This document shows positions 16,818 to 26,151 of a stretch of 64,000 bases of DNA, one piece after another. How positions within the stretch are numbered: the first letter of the stretch is position 1; each line of letters starts with the position of its first letter. A program made the translations under genes and the position numbers. The DNA is taken from positions 1 to 64,000 of the forward strand of contig CAITNS010000045.1 in NCBI GenBank assembly GCA_903893815.1, given 5' to 3'. Below the pieces are notes generated by a model. That model did no database searches. It saw only the letters and a program-made list of their open reading frames with translations, and was not told the origin of the DNA. The DNA is from an uncultured Bacteroidota bacterium. GTDB taxonomy: Bacteria > Bacteroidota > Bacteroidia > B-17B0 > Aurantibacillaceae.

Positions 16818-18546
16818 ACTATTAAATACAGATATTAAAGCGTATGCTTTTATTTTTATAGCAGCTGGCTTGCTTTATATTCCTTTTATTGGGAATATGC
16901 CTTTATTTGATTGGGATGAAGTTAATTTTGCAGAGTGTGCTCGCGAAATGTTAGTTTCTAATAACTATTCGGAGGTTCAGTTATATTTTCATCCTTTTTG
17001 GGAAAAACCACCTTTGTTTATTTGGTTGCAGGCCATAAGTATGAATGTGTTTGGTGTGAATGAATTTGCTGCACGATTTCCAAATGCTTTATGTGGTGTA
17101 ATTACATTAATGGTATTATATAAAACAGGAAAAGAATTAAATGATCGGAAATTTGCCTTAACCTGGGTGTTTGTATACGCATCTACATTATTACCTCACG
17201 TATTTTTTAAAAGTGGAATCATCGATCCTTGGTTTAATTTATTTATATATGTGGCGGTATATTACTTAATTCAACATACCAATAATCCAGTAGGGAAATT
17301 TGGATATAGAACTGCTATTATTTCTGGATTTTTTTTAGGATTAGCTTTATTAACGAAAGGTCCTGCGGCTTTAATTTTAGTGAGTTTAACGATTACTGTG
17401 TTTTTTGTATTAGGACGATTTAAAAAAATATCGTCTTTTAAATTTATGGCTTCCTTTTTCTTAGCTTTTCTAATTACAGGCTTAAGCTGGTTTGCAGTCA
17501 TGTATTTAAAAGGTAACGGACAAGTGATTAAAGAATTTATTGATTATCAAATACGATTATTTAATACAGAAGATAGCGACCATGGCGGACCATTTATTTA
17601 TCATTTTGTGGTTTTATTGTTGGTTTGTTTTCCTTCATCTTTATTTTTAATATTGGCCCACAAAAAATCAGCTACTGATACTCCTTATCGAATACATAGC
17701 AAGCGTTGGATGATGAGTTTGTTTTGGGTTATTTTAATTTTGTTTTCGATAGTACAAACTAAAATTGTGCATTACTCGTCATTGTGTTATTTTCCGCTAA
17801 CGTATTTAGCAACCTATGCTATTCAAAAATTATTTGCAGCACAGTATAATTGGAAAAAAGTATTCCATTTGTTTTTTGTCTTCATTAGCACTTTACTTGG
17901 ATTCGCTTTTGTATTAATAGGTTGTGTGTCAATTTTTAAGCCATGGTTGCTCAGGAGTGATTTAATTACAGATCCATTTGCAGTTGAAAATTTAAAGGCG
18001 AATGTACATTGGAGTGGTTATGAATGGATTATTGGAGTTGTGTTTTTGGGAGTAACTTACTATAGTTTATTTAAAATTAAAAAAGGAAGTTTTAAATTTA
18101 TATACCTATTGTTTTTAGGCTCCTTGTTTGCCGTGTATAGTTTAATTATGATTGTGGCACCTAAAGTTGAACAATACTCACAACGCACAGCGATTGAGTT
18201 TTATAAACAGTGCGCCAAACATGGTTTTAGTGTAGAGTCTATTGGCTTTAAAAGTTATGCAACGTTATTTTATGGAGAATTAGAACCTTCATTTGAAAAT
18301 AATCAATCGTTTAAAGATTATCTTAAATTACATCTTAACGAGTATGAAAGTCAAAATATTAATGTTGATATTTCTTATAGTTTAATTCGAACCAATTGGA
18401 TGAGAGATATCCAATCAAGTAAGCCTTCTTGTTTTGTAGCAAAAATATTAGATGAGGAAGTTATAAAAGATTCTAGTCCTTATTTAAAGGAGTTGTATCG
18501 TAAAAATGGATTTATTTTTTATATCCGTGTGTTTGATCTAAAATAA
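16810..18546 (+). CDS. GT39/ArnT-like membrane glycosyltransferase
   Basis: A polytopic protein of 578 residues starting with GTG inside the end of the PAP2 gene. Residues about 33-45 read FDWDEVNFAECARE, the acidic first-loop motif of the GT39/GT83 (PMT/ArnT) superfamily, followed by a cluster of hydrophobic helices and a C-terminal soluble tail. These enzymes move a sugar from a polyprenyl-phosphate carrier to an acceptor on the periplasmic side. The coupled PAP2 gene could act on the carrier lipid. Acceptor unknown. Confidence 0.85.
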   Translation: MFKLLNTDIKAYAFIFIAAGLLYIPFIGNMPLFDWDEVNFAECAREMLVSNNYSEVQLYFHPFWEKPPLFIWLQAISMNVFGVNEFAARFPNALCGVITLMVLYKTGKELNDRKFALTWVFVYASTLLPHVFFKSGIIDPWFNLFIYVAVYYLIQHTNNPVGKFGYRTAIISGFFLGLALLTKGPAALILVSLTITVFFVLGRFKKISSFKFMASFFLAFLITGLSWFAVMYLKGNGQVIKEFIDYQIRLFNTEDSDHGGPFIYHFVVLLLVCFPSSLFLILAHKKSATDTPYRIHSKRWMMSLFWVILILFSIVQTKIVHYSSLCYFPLTYLATYAIQKLFAAQYNWKKVFHLFFVFISTLLGFAFVLIGCVSIFKPWLLRSDLITDPFAVENLKANVHWSGYEWIIGVVFLGVTYYSLFKIKKGSFKFIYLLFLGSLFAVYSLIMIVAPKVEQYSQRTAIEFYKQCAKHGFSVESIGFKSYATLFYGELEPSFENNQSFKDYLKLHLNEYESQNINVDISYSLIRTNWMRDIQSSKPSCFVAKILDEEVIKDSSPYLKELYRKNGFIFYIRVFDLK

Positions 18547-18576
18547 TAGTTGTAGACGATACGTGTAATTTATACT

Positions 18577-18942
18577 TTAACGACGTTTGGCGATTTTGTT
18601 TCCTGTACCTCTTTGTCGGTTACATTTAAATCGCAAAGCGTTTTTATCCCTTAAGGCCACATGTTTTGTTTTACGAGATTTCATTCGTTTACGCCACATT
18701 TTAAAGCTCGATGGCAAGGAATATTTTCTCATAAATTCAATCACCTCTTTTTCTCTTAGTCCAAACTGAAATTCAATCGCTTCAAAAGGAGTCCTGTCTT
18801 CCCAAGCCATTTCAATAATTCTATTAATATCTTTTTCAGATATAGGAGTTGATTGATTTTCATGTTTAGCTTCTTGTATTGCTAAATAAGCTAGCGGAGA
18901 AGGTAAATCACTGTAAAGACATGTTAAACCTGTTTCATCCAT
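18577..18942 (-). CDS. DUF2805 (TIGR03643) family protein
   Basis: The core ISEKDINRIIEMAWEDRTPF plus FQFGLREKEVIEFMRKYSLP and SFKMWRKRMKSRKTKH is the DUF2805 signature, a small probably helix-turn-helix-like, basic protein. A 30-residue N-terminal extension and a C-terminal basic tail (ALRFKCNRQRGTGNKIAKRR) bring it to 121 residues. The family is usually found with photolyase/cryptochrome genes, as here. Function unknown. It is separated from the CRY-DASH gene by 503 bp that hold two small membrane-protein genes. Confidence 0.85.
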   Translation of the reverse strand: MDETGLTCLYSDLPSPLAYLAIQEAKHENQSTPISEKDINRIIEMAWEDRTPFEAIEFQFGLREKEVIEFMRKYSLPSSFKMWRKRMKSRKTKHVALRDKNALRFKCNRQRGTGNKIAKRR

Positions 18943-19031
18943 AAATCATAATATTATTATAATTATTTAATAATTGTTTTCAAGAATTATTTACTGTTAT
19001 ATCAGTGAATTGGAATTAAACACCTGAATAT

Positions 19032-19130
19032 CTATGAGTTTGTATTGTTTTTATCTTGTAGCGAAAAGTAAAACCCTACACCAAAAATTATAGTAATCAG
19101 TCCTGCAAAATATGGAATTAGTTCTGCCAT
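19032..19130 (-). CDS. Small single-helix membrane protein (32 aa)
   Basis: Too short for the ORF listing. It reads MAELIPYFAGLITIIFGVGF then YFSLQDKNNTNS and stop: one transmembrane helix with a short polar tail. Its ATG lies 1 bp after the stop of the 58-residue membrane protein upstream, which argues for a two-gene transcript. No family recognised; coding status is inferred from the tight spacing and the helix. Confidence 0.5.
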   Translation of the reverse strand: MAELIPYFAGLITIIFGVGFYFSLQDKNNTNS

Positions 19131-19131
19131 G

Positions 19132-19308
19132 TTATTTAGATTTAATTAATTTTAAATAAATACCAAATGCTAGTATAGATGGAACCCAAATTCCAATAAA
19201 AGTAGCATCTTGTTTTTCTCCCAAAAAGAATAAAATTTCAGAATATATTAAGGATAGCAACGAGGCAACAAATAATAATTTATCAGCTATAGTGAATTTT
19301 TTGAACAT
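19132..19308 (-). CDS. Small two-helix membrane protein (58 aa)
   Basis: Not in the ORF listing because of its length. It begins MFKKFTIADKLLFVASLLSL and continues through IYSEILFFLGEKQDATF to a second helix, IGIWVPSILAFGIYLKLIK, ending SK. Two hydrophobic helices joined by a charged loop. The composition and the GIWVPSILxFGIYxKL segment look like small conserved proteins seen in other Bacteroidota, from memory only. Located between CRY-DASH and DUF2805 on the same strand. Confidence 0.6.
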   Translation of the reverse strand: MFKKFTIADKLLFVASLLSLIYSEILFFLGEKQDATFIGIWVPSILAFGIYLKLIKSK

Positions 19309-19445
19309 GTGTCGAAAATGTTTGTATTAATTAATATTAATGGTTAAACATCGAAAATCACAAATTGTTTAGAATTTAATTCACTTTGAATTTAATAACA
19401 CTAGTTTTACTTTTTAGTAGAAATTTATTTAGAAGGTCTCTAGAA

Positions 19446-20741
19446 TTAAATTTTCGTCAGCCATAAGTTTCTGTAAGTTTTTTTTGAATCGTAATCGTTA
19501 GCTTGTTTTTCAATATTGAAATAGCGATTGCCTCGTGGGTCGTTACCAACACCGGCTAAATAAGCCCAGTTTCCCCAGTTGCTGCAAACATCATAGTCTA
19601 TTAGCTGTTGCTCAAAATAAGCAGCTCCGTAACGCCAATCTAATTTTAAATCATTACAAAGATAACTTGCAACATTTTGCCTTCCTCTATTGCTCATATA
19701 GCCAGTGAGTTTTAATTCAAGCATATTGGCATCTATGAAATCATTACCAGTTTGCGAGTTAATCCATTTATATAATAATTCTTCGTTATGGCTATTGATT
19801 ATTAATTCATCAGATTTAATACCTGTTTGAAGAAAAAATTGATGACGATGTTTTTTCATCATAAACCTAAAGTAATCTCTCCATAACAATTCAAATATTA
19901 ACCAATAGGTAGATTCGTTTGCTCCAAATTGTTCTTCATATTTTTTGAGCTCCACATATATTTCTCTTGGTGATAAACAGCCTAAAGCTAGCCATGCCGA
20001 AAATTTTGAAGAGTAATCAGCTCCTATCATTTCATTGCGAGTTTCTTTATAATTTGAAATAGATTTAGTTTGTTCAAAATAATAGCGTAAACGCTGGTAA
20101 GCTTCTGCCTCACCTCCTTTAAAAGTAATGGCGGTTCTAGAGTCTGTTTGAATTGGATTTAACCCTAGTTGCTCTAAACGAGGTAATTGTAAGTCGGGAA
20201 TTGTAGGTGATTTGATTGTTAAGGGAGCTGAAAAAATCGCACGAATCATAGAATCTTTTTCAGTACGTTTTCTAAAATTAGTAAATACATCAGGAATATC
20301 TTTTATCGAAAAAGGCAAATCTTGAGCGTGATATAATGTGCTGGTGCTAAATGTTTCGATTTCGCATTTCAATTTCCAAAGCTCTTTTTCTAAACGCTCT
20401 TCCGTTTGTTTTTCTTCATAAGCTACTTCTTTTTTAGCAAATAGTTTTTGTGCATTATATTTTTGTGCTACTTTGTATAATTCGTATTCTGGCTTTCCTC
20501 TTAAAATTAATAAGCCCGAACCAATGGCTCTCAAATTTGTATCTAAATCTTGTAAGGATTCTAATAAAAATTGTGTTCTGAAATTGCCTGTTTTTTGAAA
20601 TCCAAATTCGGTTGTTTTAAAATGTGTTTCATCAAAACAATACACTGGAATTATTTCATCACTTTGCTCAATGGCTTTCACCAATGTTTCGTTGTCATGT
20701 AATCGTAAATCGGTTTTAAACCAAACAATAGAGGTTCGCAT
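19446..20741 (-). CDS. DASH-family cryptochrome/photolyase
   Basis: N-terminal photolyase alpha/beta domain (SIVWFKTDLRLHDNETLVKA) and C-terminal FAD domain with FSAWLALGCLSPREIY, LLWRDYFRFMMKKH, GYMSNRGRQNVASYL and WGNWAYLAGVGNDPRGNRYF. The last two motifs are characteristic of CRY-DASH, which repairs cyclobutane dimers in single-stranded DNA and binds FAD and a folate antenna. The start ATG shares one base with the stop of the upstream Fe-S photolyase gene (TAATG), so translation is probably coupled. Confidence 0.92.
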   Translation of the reverse strand: MRTSIVWFKTDLRLHDNETLVKAIEQSDEIIPVYCFDETHFKTTEFGFQKTGNFRTQFLLESLQDLDTNLRAIGSGLLILRGKPEYELYKVAQKYNAQKLFAKKEVAYEEKQTEERLEKELWKLKCEIETFSTSTLYHAQDLPFSIKDIPDVFTNFRKRTEKDSMIRAIFSAPLTIKSPTIPDLQLPRLEQLGLNPIQTDSRTAITFKGGEAEAYQRLRYYFEQTKSISNYKETRNEMIGADYSSKFSAWLALGCLSPREIYVELKKYEEQFGANESTYWLIFELLWRDYFRFMMKKHRHQFFLQTGIKSDELIINSHNEELLYKWINSQTGNDFIDANMLELKLTGYMSNRGRQNVASYLCNDLKLDWRYGAAYFEQQLIDYDVCSNWGNWAYLAGVGNDPRGNRYFNIEKQANDYDSKKTYRNLWLTKI

Positions 20742-22294
20742 TATAATTCATTAATATGTTCTAAATAATACTGTGCTTGTTGCAATAAGTCTGATTTAGC
20801 TTTTGGTTCCATCCTGTTCCAAACATTATACATCATACCTATTCGTGGATTTTTAGCTAATTTATCTTTGTGCTGGTCGTAAAAGTTCCAATACAAACTA
20901 TTAAAAGGACAAGCTTTATCACCTGTTTTAACTGATTTTTTATAAAAACATCCACCGCAATAGTGACTCATTTTATCAATGTATGTTGCAGAACTTACAT
21001 ATGGTTTAGTCCCAACTATGCCACCATCAGCAAACTGACTCATACCTCGTGTGTTTGTAATCTCCACCCAATCTAAAGCATCTATGTAAATTCCTAAATA
21101 CCATTTATCTACTTCATCGGGATGCACACCTGCTAATAAAGCAAAGTTACCTGTAATCATTAATCGTTGAATGTGATGAGCGTATGCGTATTCTAAAGAT
21201 TGATGTATGGTGTGTTTTAAACAACTCATTTTTGTTTTACCAGTCCAATACCAATCTGGTAATTTGTTTTGATGTTCAAAATAATTGAGGGTGGCGTACT
21301 CTGGCATTTTTTGCCAATATATGCCGCGCATGTATTCTCGCCAGCCAATAATTTGTCTTACAAAACCTTCTAGTTGATTAAATTCAATTTCATTAGGACG
21401 TTTTTTCCATTCGTCAATAGCTTTGTTAATGACTTCTATGGGGGAAATTAATTTTGTGTTTAATGAAAAAGAAATGCGTGAGTGATAAAGCGACCATTCA
21501 TTTGGTGTCATGGCATCTTCATAGGTTCCAAATAATGGCAAACATTCTATCACAAAAAAATCTAACAATTGTAACGATTGGGTTCGGTTGATTGGCCAAA
21601 TAAAGTTTTTAGAATCAATATTACCAATTGTTTTAATGTTCGCTTTTTTTAGTTCGTTACTAATTTCTGTAACATTATTACTAAATATGAAGGGAGATGT
21701 AGCTTTATGAGTAACAGGTAATTTTTTTCTATTATCCTCATCATAATTCCATTTGCCAGTTAATGGATTGTTACCATCCATTAATATGTGATGTTTTTTA
21801 CGCATATAGCGATAAAAACTTTCCATTAAGTAGGTTTTCTTTCCTTTAAAAAATTCGCCAAGTTCAGTTCGTGTACTAAAAAAATGTTCGCTGTCTACTA
21901 CTTGATTTGATATTGCAAGATTTGCAGTAAATGTTTTTAAATGTTTGTCCACCCTGTATTCATCAGGTAGTTGGTACTGAAACTCTGTAAATTGATATTT
22001 ATTTATGAGTGCTTTACAGTTTTTATCAAATGCTTGAAGATTATTTTTATCATTTAGCTTTACATAGATAACGTGATGTTTTTGTTCTTGTAATTCTTTG
22101 GCAAATTGTTGCATGGCAGCAAAAAAGCCAGCGACTTTTTGAATGTGATGCCATGCGTAATCAGTTTCACTTCGTATTTCCATTAATACGTAAGTAACAT
22201 TAGCGTCTACGGTTTTAAACCACGAATGATTGTTATTAAGTTGATCACCTAAAATTAAGCGAAGTGTTTTTATTTTTGTTTTTGAGTTCTGCAT
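20741..22294 (-). CDS. Iron-sulfur bacterial cryptochrome/(6-4) photolyase (PhrB/CryB type, DPRP domain)
   Basis: N-terminal DPRP domain ([16 protein letters not shown]) and the Fe-S photolyase C-terminus. The four cluster cysteines are Cys358, Cys446, Cys449 and Cys462; their spacing (88, 3, 13) equals the one I recall for Agrobacterium PhrB (350, 438, 441, 454). [20 protein letters not shown] carries the active-site histidine region. The family repairs (6-4) photoproducts or senses light. The gene starts inside the 3' end of the DUF2256 gene and ends in a TAATG overlap with CRY-DASH. Confidence 0.92.
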   Translation of the reverse strand: MQNSKTKIKTLRLILGDQLNNNHSWFKTVDANVTYVLMEIRSETDYAWHHIQKVAGFFAAMQQFAKELQEQKHHVIYVKLNDKNNLQAFDKNCKALINKYQFTEFQYQLPDEYRVDKHLKTFTANLAISNQVVDSEHFFSTRTELGEFFKGKKTYLMESFYRYMRKKHHILMDGNNPLTGKWNYDEDNRKKLPVTHKATSPFIFSNNVTEISNELKKANIKTIGNIDSKNFIWPINRTQSLQLLDFFVIECLPLFGTYEDAMTPNEWSLYHSRISFSLNTKLISPIEVINKAIDEWKKRPNEIEFNQLEGFVRQIIGWREYMRGIYWQKMPEYATLNYFEHQNKLPDWYWTGKTKMSCLKHTIHQSLEYAYAHHIQRLMITGNFALLAGVHPDEVDKWYLGIYIDALDWVEITNTRGMSQFADGGIVGTKPYVSSATYIDKMSHYCGGCFYKKSVKTGDKACPFNSLYWNFYDQHKDKLAKNPRIGMMYNVWNRMEPKAKSDLLQQAQYYLEHINEL

Positions 22295-22413
22295 TTGTCG
22301 CTGCAGTATTTCACGTTATCCCAATTTTTCTCCCATTTTTTTCTCCACGAAAAAGGTTTTTCGCAGGTCACACATATTTTTGAAGGGAGGTGTTGTTTTT
22401 TAACGCCTTGCAT
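22270..22413 (-). CDS. DUF2256 small zinc-finger protein (47 aa)
   Basis: Missed by length filters. It begins [20 protein letters not shown] and continues [20 protein letters not shown], ending CRTQKQK. CVTC (14-17) and CSDKC (37-41) form a treble-clef zinc site, and the [22 protein letters not shown] core is the DUF2256 signature. The family is usually next to photolyase/cryptochrome genes; its role is unknown. The last 25 bp overlap the start of the Fe-S photolyase gene, so it is the first gene of that operon. Confidence 0.88.
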   Translation of the reverse strand: MQGVKKQHLPSKICVTCEKPFSWRKKWEKNWDNVKYCSDKCRTQKQK

Positions 22414-22436
22414 TGTTATTAAAACACATTGTTACG
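22411..22436 (-). promoter_or_regulatory. Candidate regulatory element before the DUF2256-photolyase operon
   Basis: On the minus strand CGTAACAATGTGTTTTAATA precedes the ATG, with its CG 23 bp upstream. A similar string, CGTTACAAAATTGTTTTATA, is placed 24 bp upstream of the SDR start codon at 28990. Shared pattern roughly CGTwACAA..TGTTTTA. Confidence 0.35.
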
Positions 22437-22517
22437 ATTAATGTTTATGATTATTACACAGTTTATAATATTAATTTTGCTTAAACAAATTGACTTTGAG
22501 TCTGTTCATTTACTATA

Positions 22518-23435
22518 TTGGATGATAGAATTAAGATAGTTGAAGTAAAAAATTTAGTAAAAAATTACGGTAATTTTTGTGCTGTAAAAGATGTGAGTTT
22601 TGATGTGTATCAAAATGATGTTTTTGGTTTTTTAGGTCCAAACGGTGCAGGAAAAAGCACAACAATTCGAACAATATTGTCGCTCATAAGTCCCACAAGT
22701 GGAACTATAAATTTATTTGGTAAAAGCTTAATTACTAATAGAAATTATGCTTTATCTAAAATTGGATGTATTGTTGAAAAACCTGATTTTTATAAGTACT
22801 TGTCAGCTAAAAAAAACTTAGAAATATTTGCACGTATTTCGGGTATGTCAATAAGCAAAACTAAAGTTAGTGAGTTGATAGAATTTGTTGGATTAACTGG
22901 ACGAGAAAACGATAAATTAAGTGGGTTTTCGCATGGTATGAAACAACGGCTTGGTATTGCACAAACACTTTTGCATGATCCTGAATTAATTATTTTAGAT
23001 GAACCAACTACAGGCTTAGATCCGCAAGGTATAATTGATATTAGAAATTTAATACTACAACTTAAAAACGAAAAAAATAAAACGGTCATTCTTTCATCAC
23101 ATATTTTGTCTGAAATTGAGTTGATTGCCAATAGAATGATCATAATAAATAAAGGCAAAACTATTGTGCAGGGTAATGTTGTTGACCTTTTAAATAGTGA
23201 AGAAGTTATTGTTCAGTTTAAGGTGGATGATGTTTCAAAAGCGATCGAACTTTTGAAACAATCTGAATTTAACAGTAATGAAATAACAAACAATGATTCA
23301 AACTTACTAATACACACAAAGGTGGAAGCTATTGCTATAATTAATAATTTATTTTGTTCAAATACTATTAATGTTAGCTCCATTGAAACCAAACGAAAAC
23401 TAGAAGATTATTTTTTAAGATTAATAAATACCTAA
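22518..23435 (+). CDS. ABC transporter ATP-binding protein
   Basis: Walker A GPNGAGKS at about residues 40-47, signature LSGFSHGMKQRLGIAQ, Walker B ELIILDEPTTGLDPQG and the switch His in VILSSHILSEIE. The start is TTG at 22518 (LDDRIKIVEV); the ATG at 22522 is out of frame and ends quickly. The 305-residue length includes an extension of about 80 residues after the ATPase core. It overlaps the permease gene by one base (TAATG). The family of ABC-2 exporters includes NosF- and BcrA-like ATPases; substrate unknown. Confidence 0.9.
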   Translation: MDDRIKIVEVKNLVKNYGNFCAVKDVSFDVYQNDVFGFLGPNGAGKSTTIRTILSLISPTSGTINLFGKSLITNRNYALSKIGCIVEKPDFYKYLSAKKNLEIFARISGMSISKTKVSELIEFVGLTGRENDKLSGFSHGMKQRLGIAQTLLHDPELIILDEPTTGLDPQGIIDIRNLILQLKNEKNKTVILSSHILSEIELIANRMIIINKGKTIVQGNVVDLLNSEEVIVQFKVDDVSKAIELLKQSEFNSNEITNNDSNLLIHTKVEAIAIINNLFCSNTINVSSIETKRKLEDYFLRLINT

Positions 23436-24277
23436 TGTTATTTAAAAGCACATATAATGAATTATTAAAAATTGCCTTTAAGCCAAGGAGTTATATTGGT
23501 ATTGCTGGCATTATTTTAATTATTTCTATTATATTATTTGCAATGAAGGTTGATGGGAGCTTTTATATTTCATTGATTACTGGGCAATTTGATCAATCTT
23601 TATTATTTGAAGGAGAAATTTTAAACGGTAATTTGATTGCCTATATAATTATCCAAATGCTCATTATACACGTGCCATTACTTATTGCATTTGTGACTGG
23701 TGATTTAGTATCGGGTGAATCTGCAATGGGAACCATACGGTTATTATTAACAAAGCCTGTTTCAAGAAGTACCATATTATGGTCGAAATTTTTTGCTAGT
23801 TGTATTTACACGTTAATTGTGATGTTATGTTTGGCATTTATGTCATTTGTTTTAGGTAAACTAATATTTGGACAAGGTGATTTAATGGTTTTAAAGTCTG
23901 ACGGATTAATTGTATTTCAAGAAGGAGATATTACTTGGCGGTTTTTTTACGGATTTGCTATTGCCTTTTTATCATTAGTAACTGTTGCAACATTAGCTTT
24001 AACATTATCCTGTTTTTCAGAAAACTCAATAGGGCCTATTGTTGCTACGATGGGTATTATTTTATTATTTACTATAATTGGCTCGATGGACGTCCCGGTT
24101 TTTGATGTTATCCGACCATTTTTGTTTACCACGCACATGGCAGCTTGGCGTTATTTTTTTGATGACCCTTTGAATACAACCAATATTTTTTATTCAATTA
24201 CTATTTTAGTCGCACATATTGGTGTTTTACTTGCCATTGCATTTTATAAATTTAATAAAAAAGATATTTTATCGTAA
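23435..24277 (+). CDS. ABC-2 type permease
   Basis: Six hydrophobic segments (IGIAGIILIISIILF, GNLIAYIIIQMLIIHVPLLIAF, FFASCIYTLIVMLCLAFMSF and others) with the ABC-2 motif DLVSGESAMGTIRLLLTKPV in the first cytoplasmic loop, as in NosY-like permeases. It overlaps the ATPase gene by one base upstream and the next gene by one base downstream. It works with the ATPase as an exporter half; substrate unknown. Confidence 0.88.
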   Translation: MLFKSTYNELLKIAFKPRSYIGIAGIILIISIILFAMKVDGSFYISLITGQFDQSLLFEGEILNGNLIAYIIIQMLIIHVPLLIAFVTGDLVSGESAMGTIRLLLTKPVSRSTILWSKFFASCIYTLIVMLCLAFMSFVLGKLIFGQGDLMVLKSDGLIVFQEGDITWRFFYGFAIAFLSLVTVATLALTLSCFSENSIGPIVATMGIILLFTIIGSMDVPVFDVIRPFLFTTHMAAWRYFFDDPLNTTNIFYSITILVAHIGVLLAIAFYKFNKKDILS

Positions 24278-24969
24278 TGATTCATATTAAAGTAATATTT
24301 ATTTTATTAGTATTGTTTTTATCTAATACTAACGTCATTGCTCAAAATCCACGTGCTATGCTAAATCAAGTTCAGATTAAAATTAATAAGGCAAATAATT
24401 ATAAAGCAGATATTAATATAAAGGTTGATTTACCATATATAACGATGATGCCTATTGACACGAAGTTGTACTTTAAGCAAAAGGATAAATTTAAGATTGA
24501 CACGAAGAGTATTGCTATTTTGCCTAAGCAAGGTTTTTTGCAATTAAATATGCTGGTAAATGATACCGTAAATTATACTGCTATTTTTCAGAGTAAAGAA
24601 ACTATTAACCGAATAAAAACAAGTTTAATTAATTTAATTCCTAATAATGATACAAGTGATGTTGTATTGGCGAAATTGTGGGTTGATGCAACTAATTTAG
24701 TTATTGTAAAGTCACAGGTAACAACTAAATCAAGTGGAACAGTAAAAACAGAATATACTTATGGAGCGCAATTAGCTTTTGGGTTACCAGACTGCATTAA
24801 ATTTATTGTAGATATTAAAAAATTTAAAATACCTAAAGCACTTGCCGCAGATATTAATACGTCTAAAAGTAAAAAAGTAGAAAAAGATAAGGGAGAAATT
24901 ACCGTTGTATTGAAAAATTACGAAATCAACAAAGGCATCGCTGATAGCTTTTTCGAAAAAGTTAAGTAA
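24277..24969 (+). CDS. Periplasmic LolA-like protein of the ABC operon
   Basis: Signal peptide at residues 1-22 (LVLFLSNTNVIAQ). The mature 208 residues are beta-rich (YKADINIKVDLPYITMMPID, YFKQKDKFKIDTKSIAILP) and resemble the LolA/LolB or outer-membrane lipoprotein-sorting fold; the match is by general pattern, not a diagnostic motif. The one-base overlap with the permease suggests a periplasmic partner of that exporter. Its stop is 1 bp from the stop of the convergent DUF2071 gene. Confidence 0.6.
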   Translation: MIHIKVIFILLVLFLSNTNVIAQNPRAMLNQVQIKINKANNYKADINIKVDLPYITMMPIDTKLYFKQKDKFKIDTKSIAILPKQGFLQLNMLVNDTVNYTAIFQSKETINRIKTSLINLIPNNDTSDVVLAKLWVDATNLVIVKSQVTTKSSGTVKTEYTYGAQLAFGLPDCIKFIVDIKKFKIPKALAADINTSKSKKVEKDKGEITVVLKNYEINKGIADSFFEKVK

Positions 24970-24970
24970 T

Positions 24971-25684
24971 TTAAAACCAGTTTCTTTTCCAATCCACACT
25001 AATATCAGATCCTTCGGCAAGCATAATACTATGTGGTTTAGTGCGGTTTAATACTTCAAAATGTTTTCCGTAAAATGTAAAAAAGTCGCAATTAATATCG
25101 TATTCTTTGATATCATTAACTTCCCAACTAGCATGATTTATTTTATATTCAATACTATTGTTAGAATCTACTTTTGTGTAACCATAATAGTGCTCAAATA
25201 TATATTCTTCAATACTTCCACTTACCATTTTTTGCGAAGTAGCACTGGCCTTTACGGTTAAGCTATTCCAAGTTTTATTTACCAACCATTTATACTCTAT
25301 TTCTTTAGTGTTTTCATTTATTTTCCATGTATGTTTAGTTGGTATGGCTATGTAATGTTCTTTGTACAATTTATTGGCAACCAAAGCAACCGTTTTATTT
25401 GGTACGGTCTCGTTTATAAACACCACGCCCCGCCTTGTTTCATTTCCAACCTTTCTAACGACATAAAAACGCAAGTTGACTTCTTCAAAAGTTCCAAAAA
25501 TTGGCACAGGTAACTTAAATATGTGTGAGTCTTTAAATAAAAATCCTACCAAACTAATATATGCCTTCCCATTATAATAATCTAAATCAACTCCTTTTGG
25601 TAAATATGGCAAAAGGTAAGATGGGTCAATTTGATAATTGGCCATGATTAGATTTTCCCATTTTGCGGTTAAAAAGGTTTTCAT
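24971..25684 (-). CDS. DUF2071 (YqjF-like) family protein
   Basis: Start chosen at ATG 25684 ([20 protein letters not shown]), which overlaps the TspO stop by one base (TAATG); the longer frame to 25735 would run inside tspO. The motifs AKWENLIMANYQIDPSYLLP, GKAYISLVGFLF, NLRFYVVRK and RRGVVFINE are those of DUF2071, related to acetoacetate decarboxylase folds. No catalytic activity is established. It is the last gene of the right-hand photolyase transcript and is a usual member of this cluster. Confidence 0.85.
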   Translation of the reverse strand: MKTFLTAKWENLIMANYQIDPSYLLPYLPKGVDLDYYNGKAYISLVGFLFKDSHIFKLPVPIFGTFEEVNLRFYVVRKVGNETRRGVVFINETVPNKTVALVANKLYKEHYIAIPTKHTWKINENTKEIEYKWLVNKTWNSLTVKASATSQKMVSGSIEEYIFEHYYGYTKVDSNNSIEYKINHASWEVNDIKEYDINCDFFTFYGKHFEVLNRTKPHSIMLAEGSDISVDWKRNWF

Positions 25685-26151
25685 TAATTCAAATACCAAA
25701 TAGCAGCGTTTAAAACACCAGCAAAACTTACCCATAGTAAATAAGGGATTTGTAAATAAGCAGCTGTTTTATCAATCTTTGTAAATGTATAAATCATGGT
25801 GGCAATACTTATCCACATGATTATTATTTCAATAAATGAAATGGCTAACATTTGAAATCTAAAAAATAGAAAACTCCATAAAAAATTTAAAATCAATTGA
25901 ATACAAAATATCAAAATAGCTTTTCTTTTTAGCTCACTATCCTGCGATTGTAATATCCGGTAAAATGAAATTCCCATTAAAATATAAAGCATCGACCAAA
26001 CAGGACCAAACAAATAATTAGGAGGATTAAAAAATGGTTTATTTAAACCCACGTACCAACTACTAATCCCAGATGCTGTAGCGTAGCCGGAGAACCCTCC
26101 AATTAGTAAGGGCAATAAAATACAAAGTGTTAATTTAAGATAACGATTCAT
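25684..26151 (-). CDS. tspO: TspO/MBR-family tryptophan-rich sensory protein
   Basis: Five transmembrane helices in 155 residues. Family motifs include [21 protein letters not shown] (split as [13 protein letters not shown] and [11 protein letters not shown]), and the helix-4 region [13 protein letters not shown]. TspO proteins bind porphyrins and act in light, oxygen and stress responses. It overlaps the cryptochrome gene by 4 bp upstream (ATGA) and DUF2071 by 1 bp downstream. Confidence 0.92.
   Translation of the reverse strand: MNRYLKLTLCILLPLLIGGFSGYATASGISSWYVGLNKPFFNPPNYLFGPVWSMLYILMGISFYRILQSQDSELKRKAILIFCIQLILNFLWSFLFFRFQMLAISFIEIIIMWISIATMIYTFTKIDKTAAYLQIPYLLWVSFAGVLNAAIWYLN

Noticed and set aside
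24277-24969. Firm assignment as LolA, the lipoprotein chaperone
   Set aside because: The gene is in an ABC-2 exporter operon and only the general beta-rich pattern agrees; essential LolA is expected elsewhere in the genome.
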